Shown: positions 26,821-36,037, counted from the stretch's first letter. The stretch: 64,000 bases of DNA from Fodinibius salipaludis (GCF_002287075.1 NZ_NSKE01000003.1:124001-188000); one strand, 5' to 3'. Notes: a model not told the origin generated them from the letters alone. Numbers and translations: made by a program.

Positions 26821-27219
26821 ATGAAGTTAGTCGATGCTGACGGTAATGAAATAACAAGTAAAGAAAATGTAGATGCTAAAGAGCTGGAAAAGCAGATGTC
26901 TCAAAAGATTGAGACCCTGCTTGAACCGGTGATGAACAAGATTAAGCTTTCCGGCGCGCAAGTGCCGCAGGAGCAATTAATGCAATTAAGTTCTGCAGCC
27001 CAGCAGATGTTGCATAACCGTATGATCTATAACCTGTTGCAAAAGGTTGGTGTTGAAGATCTGGACCAAGTACTTTCGGAAGATGATGTGGAGGAGCTTT
27101 CTACATCGCTTAAAAACCAGGTTAAAATGGTTGACGGCGACGAAGGGCAAAATGCCCAGCAACAGATGAAGCAGAAAATGAAGGAGATGCAGCAACAGCA
27201 GGATAATCCTGAAGCATAA
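26821..27219 (+). CDS. Small helical, Gln-rich protein of unknown function
   Basis: A 132-residue soluble protein, nearly all helix, that begins MKLVDADGNEITSKEN. Its tail is rich in Gln, Met and Lys (QQQMKQKMKEMQQQQ), which suggests a coiled coil. No signal peptide and no known motif are present. It sits alone between the flavin reductase and queA. The codon pattern and length support a real gene; I cannot name a family. Confidence 0.65.
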   Translation: MKLVDADGNEITSKENVDAKELEKQMSQKIETLLEPVMNKIKLSGAQVPQEQLMQLSSAAQQMLHNRMIYNLLQKVGVEDLDQVLSEDDVEELSTSLKNQVKMVDGDEGQNAQQQMKQKMKEMQQQQDNPEA

Positions 27220-27277
27220 TAGTATTATGCTATCTGTTATTGGCATTTAGCTTCTATCAACAATAGCCAATTAATAT

Positions 27278-28279
27278 TTAAAGTATCAGCATGGCGTCGC
27301 CAAAGGAGTAGAACCGATACTCCTCATCGATGGCATGCTGATATATTTTTTTCATCTCTTCGTAACCGGTAAAAGCAGCCACCAGCATCAGTAAGGTACT
27401 TTTCGGCAGATGGAAATTCGTAATCAGCGCATCGGTTCCCTTGAATTCAAAGCCTGGGCGGATAAAGATATCCGTATCCATTTTGGTGGATGTAAATTGC
27501 TGATGCTTCCTGAGCGCCGATTCTAACACCCGAACGCTGGTCGTTCCGACCGCTGTAAGATGCTCGGCGTTATTTAATTGATCAGCTGTTTTTTCGGTGA
27601 TTTTAAACCACTCCGAATGCATGGTGTGCTCTTCAATACTGTCGGCTTTAACCGGGGCAAAAGTTCCCAGTCCTACATGCAAGGTGACTTCTGCTTGGTT
27701 GACTCCCTCCTCTTTAATTTTGGCAAGAAGTTCATCCGTAAAATGTAGTCCGGCTGTAGGTGCGGCCTTGCTACCTAAATGATCAGCATAAACGGTTTGG
27801 TACTTTTCCGAGAGTGATTCGTTTTGTTCGATATATGGTGGAAAAGGGGTGTGTTTGTATTGTTCATATACCTGGTTATCGAGTGAAGGACTCATTTTTA
27901 AAGTCCGCAATCCTTCCTCATCAATATCCAATATTTCGGCAGAAATCGTATCCGTCAGATCTACCGTTTTACCCTTTTTGAACTTTTTACCGGGCCGAAC
28001 CATTGCTTGTACGGTGGTATTGTTGGCCGTATCGAGAATAAAAATCTCTTTTTTACCATCGTCAAAAAGCAGCCGACATTTTTCCACTTTGCTGTTATTG
28101 ACGACCAGCGTCGTATTTTTTGGCAGATACTTATAGATGTTATAAAAATGATCGTCAGTTATAGTCTCAGACTCACGATCATACACAAGCAGACGGGAAT
28201 GGTCGCGCGGATCGGCCGGTTTTTGGGCGATAAACTCATCAGGAAGATCATAATCAAAGTCGGAAAGCGTGTAACTCAT
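27278..28279 (-). CDS. queA: S-adenosylmethionine:tRNA ribosyltransferase-isomerase
   Basis: A 333-residue QueA enzyme, which moves the ribosyl part of SAM onto 7-aminomethyl-7-deazaguanine in tRNA to make epoxyqueuosine. Family motifs are DYDLPDEFIAQKPADPRDHSR at the start, TPFPPYIEQ, YADHLGSKAAPTAGLHFT near the middle, and TDALITNFHLPKSTLLMLV near the end. Length is slightly below the usual 345, without missing blocks. It acts in the cytoplasm in queuosine synthesis. Confidence 0.96.
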   Translation of the reverse strand: MSYTLSDFDYDLPDEFIAQKPADPRDHSRLLVYDRESETITDDHFYNIYKYLPKNTTLVVNNSKVEKCRLLFDDGKKEIFILDTANNTTVQAMVRPGKKFKKGKTVDLTDTISAEILDIDEEGLRTLKMSPSLDNQVYEQYKHTPFPPYIEQNESLSEKYQTVYADHLGSKAAPTAGLHFTDELLAKIKEEGVNQAEVTLHVGLGTFAPVKADSIEEHTMHSEWFKITEKTADQLNNAEHLTAVGTTSVRVLESALRKHQQFTSTKMDTDIFIRPGFEFKGTDALITNFHLPKSTLLMLVAAFTGYEEMKKIYQHAIDEEYRFYSFGDAMLIL

Positions 28280-28418
28280 TTGAAGGTGATTTAGGCCACA
28301 GATTTATGCAGGTTGAAATGGATTATTTTCAGCTGCTAAAGATAAGGAAAATTAATGGGTATCAAGAGTTGTGAGATGGTTAAATATCAGCAGGAATTGT
28401 AGTGACTGAGAAGAGGAA

Positions 28419-29504
28419 CTATTCAAAAGGGATTTCCAACTGTTTGAAATGGCCTTTTTCATTGAGGTTTAAATTAGAAAGCGTGATACCGAGCAGGCGT
28501 ACCTTTCGCTCTCCTACTTTGGTTTCTTCAAGCAACGAAATGGCAGTGTGGGCGATATCTTCGGCATCATCAATATAATGACTGAAAGAAGTACTTCGGG
28601 TGATAGTCTCAAAGTCGTCGTATCGTACCTTAAGTGTTACGGTTTTTCCTGCTGCATTCTTGTCTTGCATGATTTCAGAAATTTTCTCGGACAATTCGCG
28701 CAAAAAATTATTAATCCATCCCAGATCATCCACATCCTCAGAAAACGTCCGTTCTTTCCCTATTGACTTGCGAATACGATGGGTCTTTACTTGCCTATTG
28801 TCGATACCTCTAACAATGCGATAGTAATACCGTCCGGTTTTACCAAACTCATTTACCAGATCAATTTCCGACCATTCTTTTAGATCTTGGCCGGTATAAA
28901 TTCCCAGCGATTTCATTTTAGATTCGGTAGCGTCTCCTATCCCATGGAATTCGCCAATTTCGAGCTTCTCTAAAAAGTCATGGGCATCTTCGGGAAGAAT
29001 TACCGCGAGTCCGTCCGGTTTATCTAAGTCGGAAGCTACTTTGGCCAAGAACTTATTATGTGCAACGCCTGCTGATGCTGTCAGCCGGGTCTTTTCTTTG
29101 ATGCGTTTGCGAATCTCCTTTGCGATTAGTGTAGCAGAGGGCAGATTAATATGATTTTCGGTGACATCAAGATAGGCCTCATCCAGCGAAAGCGGCTCAA
29201 CGAGATCCGTAAATTCGAAAAATATCTCTCTGATTTGGTCTGATACTTTGTGGTAAACTTCAAAGCGGGGTTTTACAAAAATAGCATGCGGACATAAGCG
29301 CACCGCTTTGGCTGCGGGCATAGCTGAGTGAACACCATATTTTCTAACTTCATAGCTGGCAGCTGCAACAACCCCGCGGCCTTCGGGTGATCCTCCTACA
29401 ATTACGGGTTTCCCGCGATATTCGGGAAAGTCGCGCTGCTCAACGGATGCATAAAAGGCATCCATATCAATATGAATAATTTTACGGATGTCTGGTTTAG
29501 CCAT
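28419..29504 (-). CDS. dinB: DNA polymerase IV (Y family)
   Basis: A 361-residue translesion polymerase. The first catalytic block is HIDMDAFYASVEQRD (Asp of metal site), the second SLDEAYLDVT (Asp-Glu pair), with the steric-gate region in between. The helix-hairpin-helix and little-finger domains follow. The C-terminus ends in QLEIPFE, a good match to the clamp-binding motif QLxLPF, so it should bind the sliding clamp encoded at 48973. It copies past damaged bases without proofreading. Confidence 0.95.
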   Translation of the reverse strand: MAKPDIRKIIHIDMDAFYASVEQRDFPEYRGKPVIVGGSPEGRGVVAAASYEVRKYGVHSAMPAAKAVRLCPHAIFVKPRFEVYHKVSDQIREIFFEFTDLVEPLSLDEAYLDVTENHINLPSATLIAKEIRKRIKEKTRLTASAGVAHNKFLAKVASDLDKPDGLAVILPEDAHDFLEKLEIGEFHGIGDATESKMKSLGIYTGQDLKEWSEIDLVNEFGKTGRYYYRIVRGIDNRQVKTHRIRKSIGKERTFSEDVDDLGWINNFLRELSEKISEIMQDKNAAGKTVTLKVRYDDFETITRSTSFSHYIDDAEDIAHTAISLLEETKVGERKVRLLGITLSNLNLNEKGHFKQLEIPFE

Positions 29505-29637
29505 AGGAACAACAATTGAGAGAAAGCTATGGAATATATGGGATCAGAATGGATCTATTGTAAAAAAATAGGTTCCAAAATCGGTTAAAAAAGTATATTT
29601 TTTGTGCAAATCATTTTAAAATAAAATATATGACGGA

Positions 29638-29901
29638 ATGGAAGAATTAAATGGGACCATGATATTCTGGCTAATTTCTGTTGGGTTGATAGCTGGAGCC
29701 CTTACCAAGGTAAGTATTTGGAAAAAAGGTGTTGAGCTTGTTCCCAACCTTATTGCCGGTGTTGCCGGAGCTGTAGTAATTGGGAGCTCTGCTGTTATGA
29801 TTAATATGCCGGGAAGTTTGATGTTTGGTTTTTTAGGGAGCTTAGCGGTGCTTTTTATAATGAATGTCTTTTACTTACAATCTGACAAAGATCATGCTTA
29901 A
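29638..29901 (+). CDS. Small GlsB/YeaQ-like membrane protein
   Basis: An 87-residue protein with three hydrophobic segments (about 9-27, 38-55 and 60-78) and glycine-rich turns (LIAGVAGAVVIG), resembling the GlsB/YeaQ/YmgE stress membrane family. The central part is less glycine-rich than typical, so the assignment is tentative. A TATATTTTTTG element 40 bp upstream could serve as promoter. Confidence 0.6.
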   Translation: MEELNGTMIFWLISVGLIAGALTKVSIWKKGVELVPNLIAGVAGAVVIGSSAVMINMPGSLMFGFLGSLAVLFIMNVFYLQSDKDHA

Positions 29902-30121
29902 ATTTTCTGCTGTACTTTTTAAAGAGGTTCTACTTCAGAATATTATTTATTGAGATGGATTGGATTCTTATCCAAAATTTATTTAATTAGCAGCAGGGAT
30001 TGTGATGAGTTGTACTGGGGTTCTGGTTTCGGCCAGGACCCTTTTTATTTTTATGATGTGATGTAACTTTTCTTTTGGCCGGTCGTGCAAAAAGATGATC
30101 CACAGTTATATCATAGAAAAT

Positions 30122-30856
30122 ATGGAAACAGAACAGAGCCCCTCTTTTAATCATCTCAAAGAGTTTAATGATCAGTTCGATCAACAGTTACAAGAGCTTG
30201 ATAGAGAGCCGTCAGGTGATACCTCATCTTCTTGGAAGAAAGCACTGCTAAAAATTTTACTGGGTATCATCGCTTTAGTCCTGCCTTTTTTCCTGCTTGT
30301 CAGAACTTCGGTATTTATGTATAGCAACTATCAAACAAATGGATGGCTGGCACTCTCGATCGGATGTATAGCTACTGTAATATTATTGTTGCTTTATGGA
30401 GGTGTTTTTGTCTATAGGTTTGGCATGGCAAATAAAGCTCTTACGTACATCTTCCGAGGGGTTTTAGTATTGGTGGTGGCGTATACTTTTTATGGGATGT
30501 TATTTTATTCGAGCCTGAATACCAAGACAGAAGAAATACGTTCCTATTATCGCTCGTTACATCCCATAATGCGAGTAGCCTTGACGACTGTAACACTTGC
30601 GGACAGTGAGATAGTAGTAATAGATATACAGCGTCGTCCCGAGGACTATCACCGAATGGGACTTTCTGAGAATGAACAATCACTGCATTATATTCAGCCC
30701 AGCGGATATGTGCATGCGGTGGATTTACGCACTAAAGATAAACCAAATTGGAAGAATTCGATGTTTGAATATTCTTTTAAGATTCTTGGATTATCAACTA
30801 TTCGCCATGTTGGTACCGCTGATCATTTGCATGTTTATTTGCCGTTGAATAAATAA
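30122..30856 (+). CDS. Membrane-anchored protein with an M15-like (LD/DD-peptidase fold) domain
   Basis: A protein of about 244 residues starting METEQSPSFNHLKEFNDQF. A charged, coiled-coil-like N-terminus (1-40) precedes three membrane segments (about 42-62, 78-100 and 111-130). The C-terminal 100 residues lie outside the membrane or in the cytosol. They contain SLHYIQPSGYVHAVDL and later DHLHVYLP, which fit the S-x-H...A-x-D...H-x-H zinc pattern of M15/hedgehog-type peptidases (His 189, Asp 201 and His 237 as likely ligands). The frame is open from 30095; the ATG at 30122 is a more natural start. The peptidase assignment comes from the motif only. Confidence 0.6.
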   Translation: METEQSPSFNHLKEFNDQFDQQLQELDREPSGDTSSSWKKALLKILLGIIALVLPFFLLVRTSVFMYSNYQTNGWLALSIGCIATVILLLLYGGVFVYRFGMANKALTYIFRGVLVLVVAYTFYGMLFYSSLNTKTEEIRSYYRSLHPIMRVALTTVTLADSEIVVIDIQRRPEDYHRMGLSENEQSLHYIQPSGYVHAVDLRTKDKPNWKNSMFEYSFKILGLSTIRHVGTADHLHVYLPLNK

Positions 30857-30957
30857 AAAAGGACTTAAGTAACCTGCACTGTTTTAAAATAGTTGGTTTA
30901 CTGTATATTTAAGAAGACATGAACCGGAATCTTTAAGAGAGATAAAGAGTCATAGTT

Positions 30958-31485
30958 ATGGAAAAGCCAGTAACATATTCGCTTTGGTTAGAACCCACGG
31001 GTGATGTGGCCTATAAGTTACAACAGCGTATAAAAGATCTGAGTAAAAAGCACGATACACCGGTATTTTCTCCCCACGTAACATTGCTTGGGGGATTGAC
31101 GGCATCGAAAACCGAGCTTGTTGCATTAACAAATACGCTGGTCTCATCGGCGCCCCCCTTTGATTTAACACTTACAAAAGCAGGATATCGAAACACCTAT
31201 TATCAATCATTATTTATTCATGTAGCGCAGAATGAAGGGCTTACAAATTTGCATAGTAATGCTTGCCGCTTATTTGATTGCCCCGATGAATATAAAAATG
31301 AATACATGCCGCATCTTAGTTTGCTGTATGGGGATTTGAGTCAACAGCAAAAAGAGAGAATTCTCAACAAAATTGGCCGAGAATTCTATATTCAGTTTGT
31401 TGCAAAGAAAGTAGTGTTACTGCAAACCGATGGGAAACCTAAGGAGTGGAAGAAGATACATACAGCAATGTTTAAAGAGAAGTAA
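30958..31485 (+). CDS. 2H phosphoesterase (cyclic phosphodiesterase/2'-5' RNA ligase-like)
   Basis: A 175-residue cytosolic protein with the two His-x-Thr/Ser motifs of 2H phosphoesterases: SPHVTLLGG (about 38-46) and MPHLSLLYG (about 117-125). The opening YSLWLEPTGDVAYKLQQ is typical of the plant/yeast cyclic phosphodiesterase-like branch, which opens 1'',2''-cyclic phosphates or 2',3'-cyclic ends from RNA repair. The exact substrate is unknown. Confidence 0.85.
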   Translation: MEKPVTYSLWLEPTGDVAYKLQQRIKDLSKKHDTPVFSPHVTLLGGLTASKTELVALTNTLVSSAPPFDLTLTKAGYRNTYYQSLFIHVAQNEGLTNLHSNACRLFDCPDEYKNEYMPHLSLLYGDLSQQQKERILNKIGREFYIQFVAKKVVLLQTDGKPKEWKKIHTAMFKEK

Positions 31486-31539
31486 TAAATGTTGACACTC
31501 TGTAATAATATTGCGATTGTCGATCTAATAAGTTGCTAC

Positions 31540-31547
31540 TAAGTTTG
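31540..31547 (+). promoter_or_regulatory. TAnnTTTG-type promoter box before the amino-acid dehydrogenase
   Basis: TAAGTTTG matches the Bacteroidota -7 consensus TAnnTTTG. An upstream ATTGT about 20 bp earlier can serve as the TTG -33 element. It is 35 bp before the start codon at 31582. Confidence 0.5.
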
Positions 31548-31581
31548 CTCACAATATTACATCAGCTAAAAAATCTATTTT

Positions 31582-32985
31582 ATGTCCGACTATAAATTTT
31601 TCGCCCAGGTAAATGAGGCGTTCGATAAGGCAGCCAAATACTCTAAATATGACAAGGGGCTGCTTGATCAAATTAAAATCTGTAATAACGTTTATCATGT
31701 TACCTTTCCGCTTGAGCGTGATGACGGTTCTATCGAAGTAATTCACGGGTGGCGGGTAGAACACAGTCATCATAAATTGCCCACCAAGGGAGGTATTCGT
31801 TTTAGCACTACCGTCAATGAAGATGAAACGATGGCTCTGGCGGCACTTATGACCTATAAGTGTGCTGTTGTTGATGTACCTTTTGGAGGGGCGAAAGGAG
31901 GTATCAAGATTGACAAATCCAGATTTTCGGATAGTGAGATAGAACGCATTACTCGGCGCTATGCCTATGAGTTAATTAAAAAGGACTTTTTAGGACCGGG
32001 ATCTGATGTTCCGGCCCCTGATTACGGTACCGGTGCTCGCGAAATGGGATGGATTTTAGATACTTACCGGCAGTTAAAGTCTGATATTAATGCCGAAGCA
32101 TGTGTTACGGGCAAGCCCATTCCTCAGGGCGGGGTACGGGGCCGTACCGAAGCAACCGGTCGCGGAGTATATTTTGGGATCCGCGAGGCTTGTAAAAACA
32201 AAGAGGACATGGAAGACCTCGGTTTGGAACCCGGATTGGAAGGAAAGACCTTTGTTGTTCAGGGACTTGGTAATGTAGGTTATCATGCGGCACAAAATAT
32301 GATTCAGGGTGGTGCCATCATGGTTGGCGTGGCAGAAATTGAAGGCTCTATATATGATGCTGAAGGAATAGATCTTGAACGATTGATGGAGTATCGAGAA
32401 GATACCGGTTCCATATTGGGCTTTGATGACACCACAGAGCTTGAAAGTAACACTAAAGTGTTGGAAGCCGAATGCGATATTCTGATACCTGCTGCGCTTG
32501 AAAATCAGATTAATGAAGGAAATGCAGCTAATATTAAAGCAAAAATTATTGGTGAAGCGGCTAACGGCCCAACAACTGCTAAGGCCCACGATATTCTAAG
32601 AGAAAAGGGAGCGCTTATAATACCTGATAGCTATCTGAATGCCGGCGGAGTAACAGTATCATATTTTGAGTGGTTGAAGAATTTATCTCATGTTCGCTTT
32701 GGACGTATGGAAAAGCGATTTGAGGAGGGCAGTTATCGTAAAATTCTAAATGTTATTGAAAATATTTCTGACCGTAAATTTTCGGAAGCCGAAATGGGTA
32801 TACTGGCCCAAGGGGCAGATGAGAGAGATTTGGTAGATTCGGGGCTTGAAGAAACGATGGTCAACTCCTATAACGAGCTGAATGAATTGCGGAAAACTCA
32901 TGATATTGATCTTCGAACCGCGGCTTTTCTAAATGCGATTAATAAGGTTGGGATCATCTATAACCAGATGGGTATTTTCCCATGA
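31582..32985 (+). CDS. Glu/Leu/Phe/Val-family NAD(P)-dependent dehydrogenase (glutamate dehydrogenase-like)
   Basis: A 467-residue cytosolic dehydrogenase. The catalytic region is MTYKCAVVDVPFGGAKGGIK with its lysines, followed by PAPDYGTGAREMGWILDTY. The NAD(P) domain has VQGLGNVGYHAAQNM (GxGxxG). Most likely it is a glutamate dehydrogenase linking glutamate and 2-oxoglutarate. The C-terminus is longer than in the common 420-residue enzymes. A tiny membrane ORF and an SSS symporter follow. Confidence 0.9.
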   Translation: MSDYKFFAQVNEAFDKAAKYSKYDKGLLDQIKICNNVYHVTFPLERDDGSIEVIHGWRVEHSHHKLPTKGGIRFSTTVNEDETMALAALMTYKCAVVDVPFGGAKGGIKIDKSRFSDSEIERITRRYAYELIKKDFLGPGSDVPAPDYGTGAREMGWILDTYRQLKSDINAEACVTGKPIPQGGVRGRTEATGRGVYFGIREACKNKEDMEDLGLEPGLEGKTFVVQGLGNVGYHAAQNMIQGGAIMVGVAEIEGSIYDAEGIDLERLMEYREDTGSILGFDDTTELESNTKVLEAECDILIPAALENQINEGNAANIKAKIIGEAANGPTTAKAHDILREKGALIIPDSYLNAGGVTVSYFEWLKNLSHVRFGRMEKRFEEGSYRKILNVIENISDRKFSEAEMGILAQGADERDLVDSGLEETMVNSYNELNELRKTHDIDLRTAAFLNAINKVGIIYNQMGIFP

Positions 32986-33022
32986 TTGATAATTGATTCA
33001 GGGAGTGTAACCGCCATTTATT

Positions 33023-33121
33023 ATGACCTCATTTTATCTGATAATGTTTGCTGTGCCACTGCTAATTATTGGGTTGGCAGTGGCTCTTTCTTATCGCATA
33101 AAATACCGTGATAATGGATGA
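33023..33121 (+). CDS. 32-residue single-helix membrane protein upstream of the symporter
   Basis: The ORF encodes MTSFYLIMFAVPLLIIGLAV then ALSYRIKYRDNG and a TGA at 33119. It is one hydrophobic helix with a positive C-terminal end. Its last eight bases overlap the symporter start at 33114, so the two should be translated together. Small single-helix partners encoded just upstream of sodium:solute symporters are known in other bacteria (symporter small accessory proteins). Family membership here is inferred from position and topology, since no alignment could be run. Confidence 0.6.
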   Translation: MTSFYLIMFAVPLLIIGLAVALSYRIKYRDNG

Positions 33122-34604
33122 AACGCAGGTTATCTCGATTGCGGTAGATGAATATGCAGTTGGAGCATTTATTGGATACCTCTTGATACTTGTTGGTATA
33201 GGAATATATTCTTCCCGCTTTTCCTCGGAGGGTATCAGCGAGTTTTTTATTGGAGGACGTCAGATAAATCGCTTTGTGGTAGCTCTGTCGGCAGTGGTAT
33301 CGGGACGCAGTGCTTGGCTTCTTGTGGGCGTAACCGGTATGGCCTATGCCCAAGGCGCTTCGGCGGTATGGGCTGTGATGGGATATGTTATCGTTGAGCT
33401 TTTTCTTTTTCTGTATTATGCCCGGAGGCTCCGTAATTTTTCGGAAACTTACAATTGTATAACCGTTCCCGACTTTTTCGCCGAGCGATTTAATGATAAA
33501 AATGGCTATCTGCGCATTGCACTGGTTGTCGTATTCTTGATTTTTATGGTCAGTTATGTATCGGCACAGTTTGTGGCGGGTGGTAAAGCTTTTGCCTCCA
33601 GTTTTGGCCTTACACAAACCAACGGCATTATTCTCACTGCTGTTGTCATCATGGGATATACCGTTCTTGGCGGGTTTTTGGCCGTGAGTCTGACCGATAT
33701 GTTTCAAGCTATCTTTATGGTTTTTGCATTAGTGGTGCTTCCTTTTATTGCTATCTGGGATGCGGGTGGTCTGCCGCAGGTTTTATCGCAATTAAATAAT
33801 ATGGAAGCAGGTTTTGCAGATCCCTTGGCCATTGGTTTCGGCGGACTCCTTGGCTTCTTGGGTATTGGGCTTGGATCACCCGGGAATCCGCATATTCTTT
33901 CTCGTTATATGTCGATCGATGATCCTAAGCAGCTGCGGTGGTCGGCTGTTATAGGCACAATTTGGAATGTCTTAATGGGATGGGGTGCCATTTTTATTGG
34001 TCTGGCAGGCAGGGTTTATTTCCCCGAGGCAGAACTGCTGCCGGCCGGTGATACGGAAAACCTTTATCCCGCCTTGGCACAAGAGCACTTGCATCCTATA
34101 ATGTTCGGGGTTGTGGTTGCATCAATATTTGCCGCTATTATGTCTACGGCAGACTCACAGCTTTTGGTAGCGGCCTCATCAGTAGTTCGCGACTTGTATG
34201 ACAAAATTATCAAAAAAGGTCAGAAGATTACCCAGCGGAAGCTGGTACTTTACAGCCGAATTATCGTAGTAGTTCTTGTAGCTATAGCACTGGTCTTAAG
34301 TTTGATTGCTCAAGAGCTGGTGTTTTGGTTGGTACTCTTTGCCTGGGCCGGATTGGGAGCAGCCATTGGCCCAACTTCTATACTTGCTCTTTATTGGAAA
34401 GGGACGACCCGCATGGGAATTTTTGCGGGATTAATTACCGGAACAGTAGTAACGATTGGTTGGTACTACAGTCCGGTATTGAAAGATAATCTCTATGAGT
34501 TGATTCCGGCCTTTTTACTTAGTTTCTTAGCGACATGGATAGTAAGTGTATTCACTCAAAAGCCGGATAATATTGAAGAGGCTTTTGTAGAATTTAAAAA
34601 ATAA
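33114..34604 (+). CDS. Sodium:solute symporter (SSS family, proline permease-like)
   Basis: A 496-residue inner-membrane transporter with about 13 helices of the SSS/LeuT fold. SEFFIGGRQINRFVVALSAV, SGRSAWLLVGVTGMAYAQG, TVPDFFAERFNDKNGYLR and IFAAIMSTADSQLLVAASSV match PutP-type sodium/proline symporters. The ATG at 33114 is preferred over the GTG at 33108. Its gene overlaps the 32-residue membrane ORF by eight bases. Next to an amino-acid dehydrogenase, it may import proline or another amino acid. Confidence 0.9.
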   Translation: MDETQVISIAVDEYAVGAFIGYLLILVGIGIYSSRFSSEGISEFFIGGRQINRFVVALSAVVSGRSAWLLVGVTGMAYAQGASAVWAVMGYVIVELFLFLYYARRLRNFSETYNCITVPDFFAERFNDKNGYLRIALVVVFLIFMVSYVSAQFVAGGKAFASSFGLTQTNGIILTAVVIMGYTVLGGFLAVSLTDMFQAIFMVFALVVLPFIAIWDAGGLPQVLSQLNNMEAGFADPLAIGFGGLLGFLGIGLGSPGNPHILSRYMSIDDPKQLRWSAVIGTIWNVLMGWGAIFIGLAGRVYFPEAELLPAGDTENLYPALAQEHLHPIMFGVVVASIFAAIMSTADSQLLVAASSVVRDLYDKIIKKGQKITQRKLVLYSRIIVVVLVAIALVLSLIAQELVFWLVLFAWAGLGAAIGPTSILALYWKGTTRMGIFAGLITGTVVTIGWYYSPVLKDNLYELIPAFLLSFLATWIVSVFTQKPDNIEEAFVEFKK

Positions 34605-34694
34605 GTGGGGTCTGATACGCAGTAAGGTTTCCCATCGTACATGATAGGGTTATTAATACGTTCCCACTTGGTTCTTCATCAGAGAAGTGAGTAA
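34605..34694. other. 3' region of the symporter gene
   Basis: No feature beyond the approach to the inverted repeat at 34695. Confidence 0.4.
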
Positions 34695-34721
34695 ATAATA
34701 AGGGCTAAATGCCCTTATTAT
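34695..34721. terminator. 11-bp perfect inverted repeat, probable terminator
   Basis: ATAATAAGGGC (34695-34705) pairs fully with 34711-34721 around the loop TAAAT, 90 bp after the symporter stop. No T run follows directly, so it may be a Rho-independent terminator of weak type or an RNA-stabilising hairpin. Confidence 0.6.
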
Positions 34722-35108
34722 CGCACTACGATATAATCGAGATCGGTAAGTTGATCAAGTAAGTATCCAAGCATAATTGTTCGGTTATCACAATCCGATA
34801 CCGGATAGTATTTCGTCTCAATGGTTCAGTGCATATATGGCTGAGGGACATAAAGGAAGAATGAATGGAAAAGTATGCGCGTCAAAGAGCAGTTCAGGTT
34901 GTACAAGAGAAGTTATCTTCAGAGTTTTGGGGGTTTATAGAAATAAAGAGTTACTATCTGTCGAATAAACGTAATTAGTTAAGCTATTTGTCAAAGAAAT
35001 GTGATTTGCTGATAATTTTTATAAACTGTTATTCCATTTTATGGGATACACTTAAAAAAGTTCATCAATACAGACTACTTTAATTATCAAATACAAACAG
35101 GGATCATT
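34722..35108. other. Intergenic stretch without a supported gene
   Basis: A 63-codon frame at 34777-34968 has an unlikely composition and no family, so it is not called as a gene. The 3' part is AT-rich and should hold the promoter of the LPP20 gene. Confidence 0.45.
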
Positions 35109-35699
35109 ATGAAAATACGTGTACTACTTACTGTTTTAGTAGCCGGGGTTTTAGTTATAGGATGTAGCAGTTCGGAATCGACAACCGATAATTCGGGAAG
35201 TGACTTACCAAGTTGGTACACCAATCCGCCCGGCAGTGATAATGAATATATCTATGCTGTTGGAGAGGGTACTGCTACTCGCAGAAGTATGGCCAGAAAG
35301 CAGGCGTTGCAGAAGGGAAGGGCAGCACTTACGCTTAAGCTTGAGTCAGAAGTTAGTGCCATACAAAAAAAACTTGCTGAAGAAACAACATCAGGAACAA
35401 ATAGCAATTACAGTGAAGTATTTTCAGATGTATCTAAATCAGTTGATCAACAAACGTTACGCGGTGTAGATATTGATAGAAGCGAGTTTTATATACGCGA
35501 TAATAACACTAAGCATGAGGTGCTTTTGCTGGTGCGGTTACCCGTTGGTGAAGCGGCGAATGCTTTGAACAAAGCCCTTGAAAATACATTGTCGAAAGAA
35601 GAAGAGATGTATACGAAGTTTAAGGCATCAAAAGGCTTTGAAGAAATAAAAGAGTCTATTGAAGAGATGAAAAATGGCAGTATGCCATCTGAGCAATAA
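35109..35699 (+). CDS. LPP20-family lipoprotein
   Basis: A 196-residue lipoprotein. The signal ends in LVIGCSSSES, with the lipidated Cys at about 19. The mature part has DLPSWYTNPPGSDNEYIYAV followed by GEGTATRRSMARKQALQKGR, the pattern of LPP20 proteins, in which the wall or outer-membrane domain follows a PxWYxNPP motif. The C-terminus is a charged helix. LPP20 proteins often occur with LpoB and COG3014 genes, which in this genome lie 15 kb away at 18.7-20.7 kb. Confidence 0.82.
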   Translation: MKIRVLLTVLVAGVLVIGCSSSESTTDNSGSDLPSWYTNPPGSDNEYIYAVGEGTATRRSMARKQALQKGRAALTLKLESEVSAIQKKLAEETTSGTNSNYSEVFSDVSKSVDQQTLRGVDIDRSEFYIRDNNTKHEVLLLVRLPVGEAANALNKALENTLSKEEEMYTKFKASKGFEEIKESIEEMKNGSMPSEQ

Positions 35700-36037
35700 T
35701 TTAAAAAAGACATGACTGTTTAGGTTTAGAATATTTCGATCCGGATTAACCGGGTTGGGATATTTAATTTTATAAAGGGGAGGGAGATTTGAATTTATTA
35801 TTCAGATAGATTTTAATCCGATATTGCGAATTGCAATATCTTCTGTTAAATGTCAAACTCTTTCCTTTTCGCTTTACCGGTACTCATATTTCACCGGCCT
35901 TTGTTTTTTATACCGCTCCGGTAATGTAAAAAGTATTGATCTGTTATGAATATCGTTGCCGGTGTTGTTATTTGGTCTATTATGCATTAACTATATTATC
36001 TAAATTGGATTTTGATAATGTCTTAACTTCCAAGCTA
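35700..36037. other. Intergenic region before glgB
   Basis: No gene is supported. The reading frame of glgB is open upstream to a TTG at 35936, but the encoded residues (CYEYRCRCCYLVYY) are cysteine/tyrosine-rich and unlike any branching enzyme. This part is more likely the leader and promoter. Confidence 0.45.

Noticed and set aside
33066-33707. 213-codon frame on the minus strand
   Set aside because: Antisense to the SSS symporter with a Lys/Asn/His-rich, fold-free translation; the symporter on the plus strand is unmistakable.
34777-34968. 63-codon plus-strand frame in the gap before the LPP20 gene
   Set aside because: Unusual composition, no ribosome site, no family; not called as a gene.
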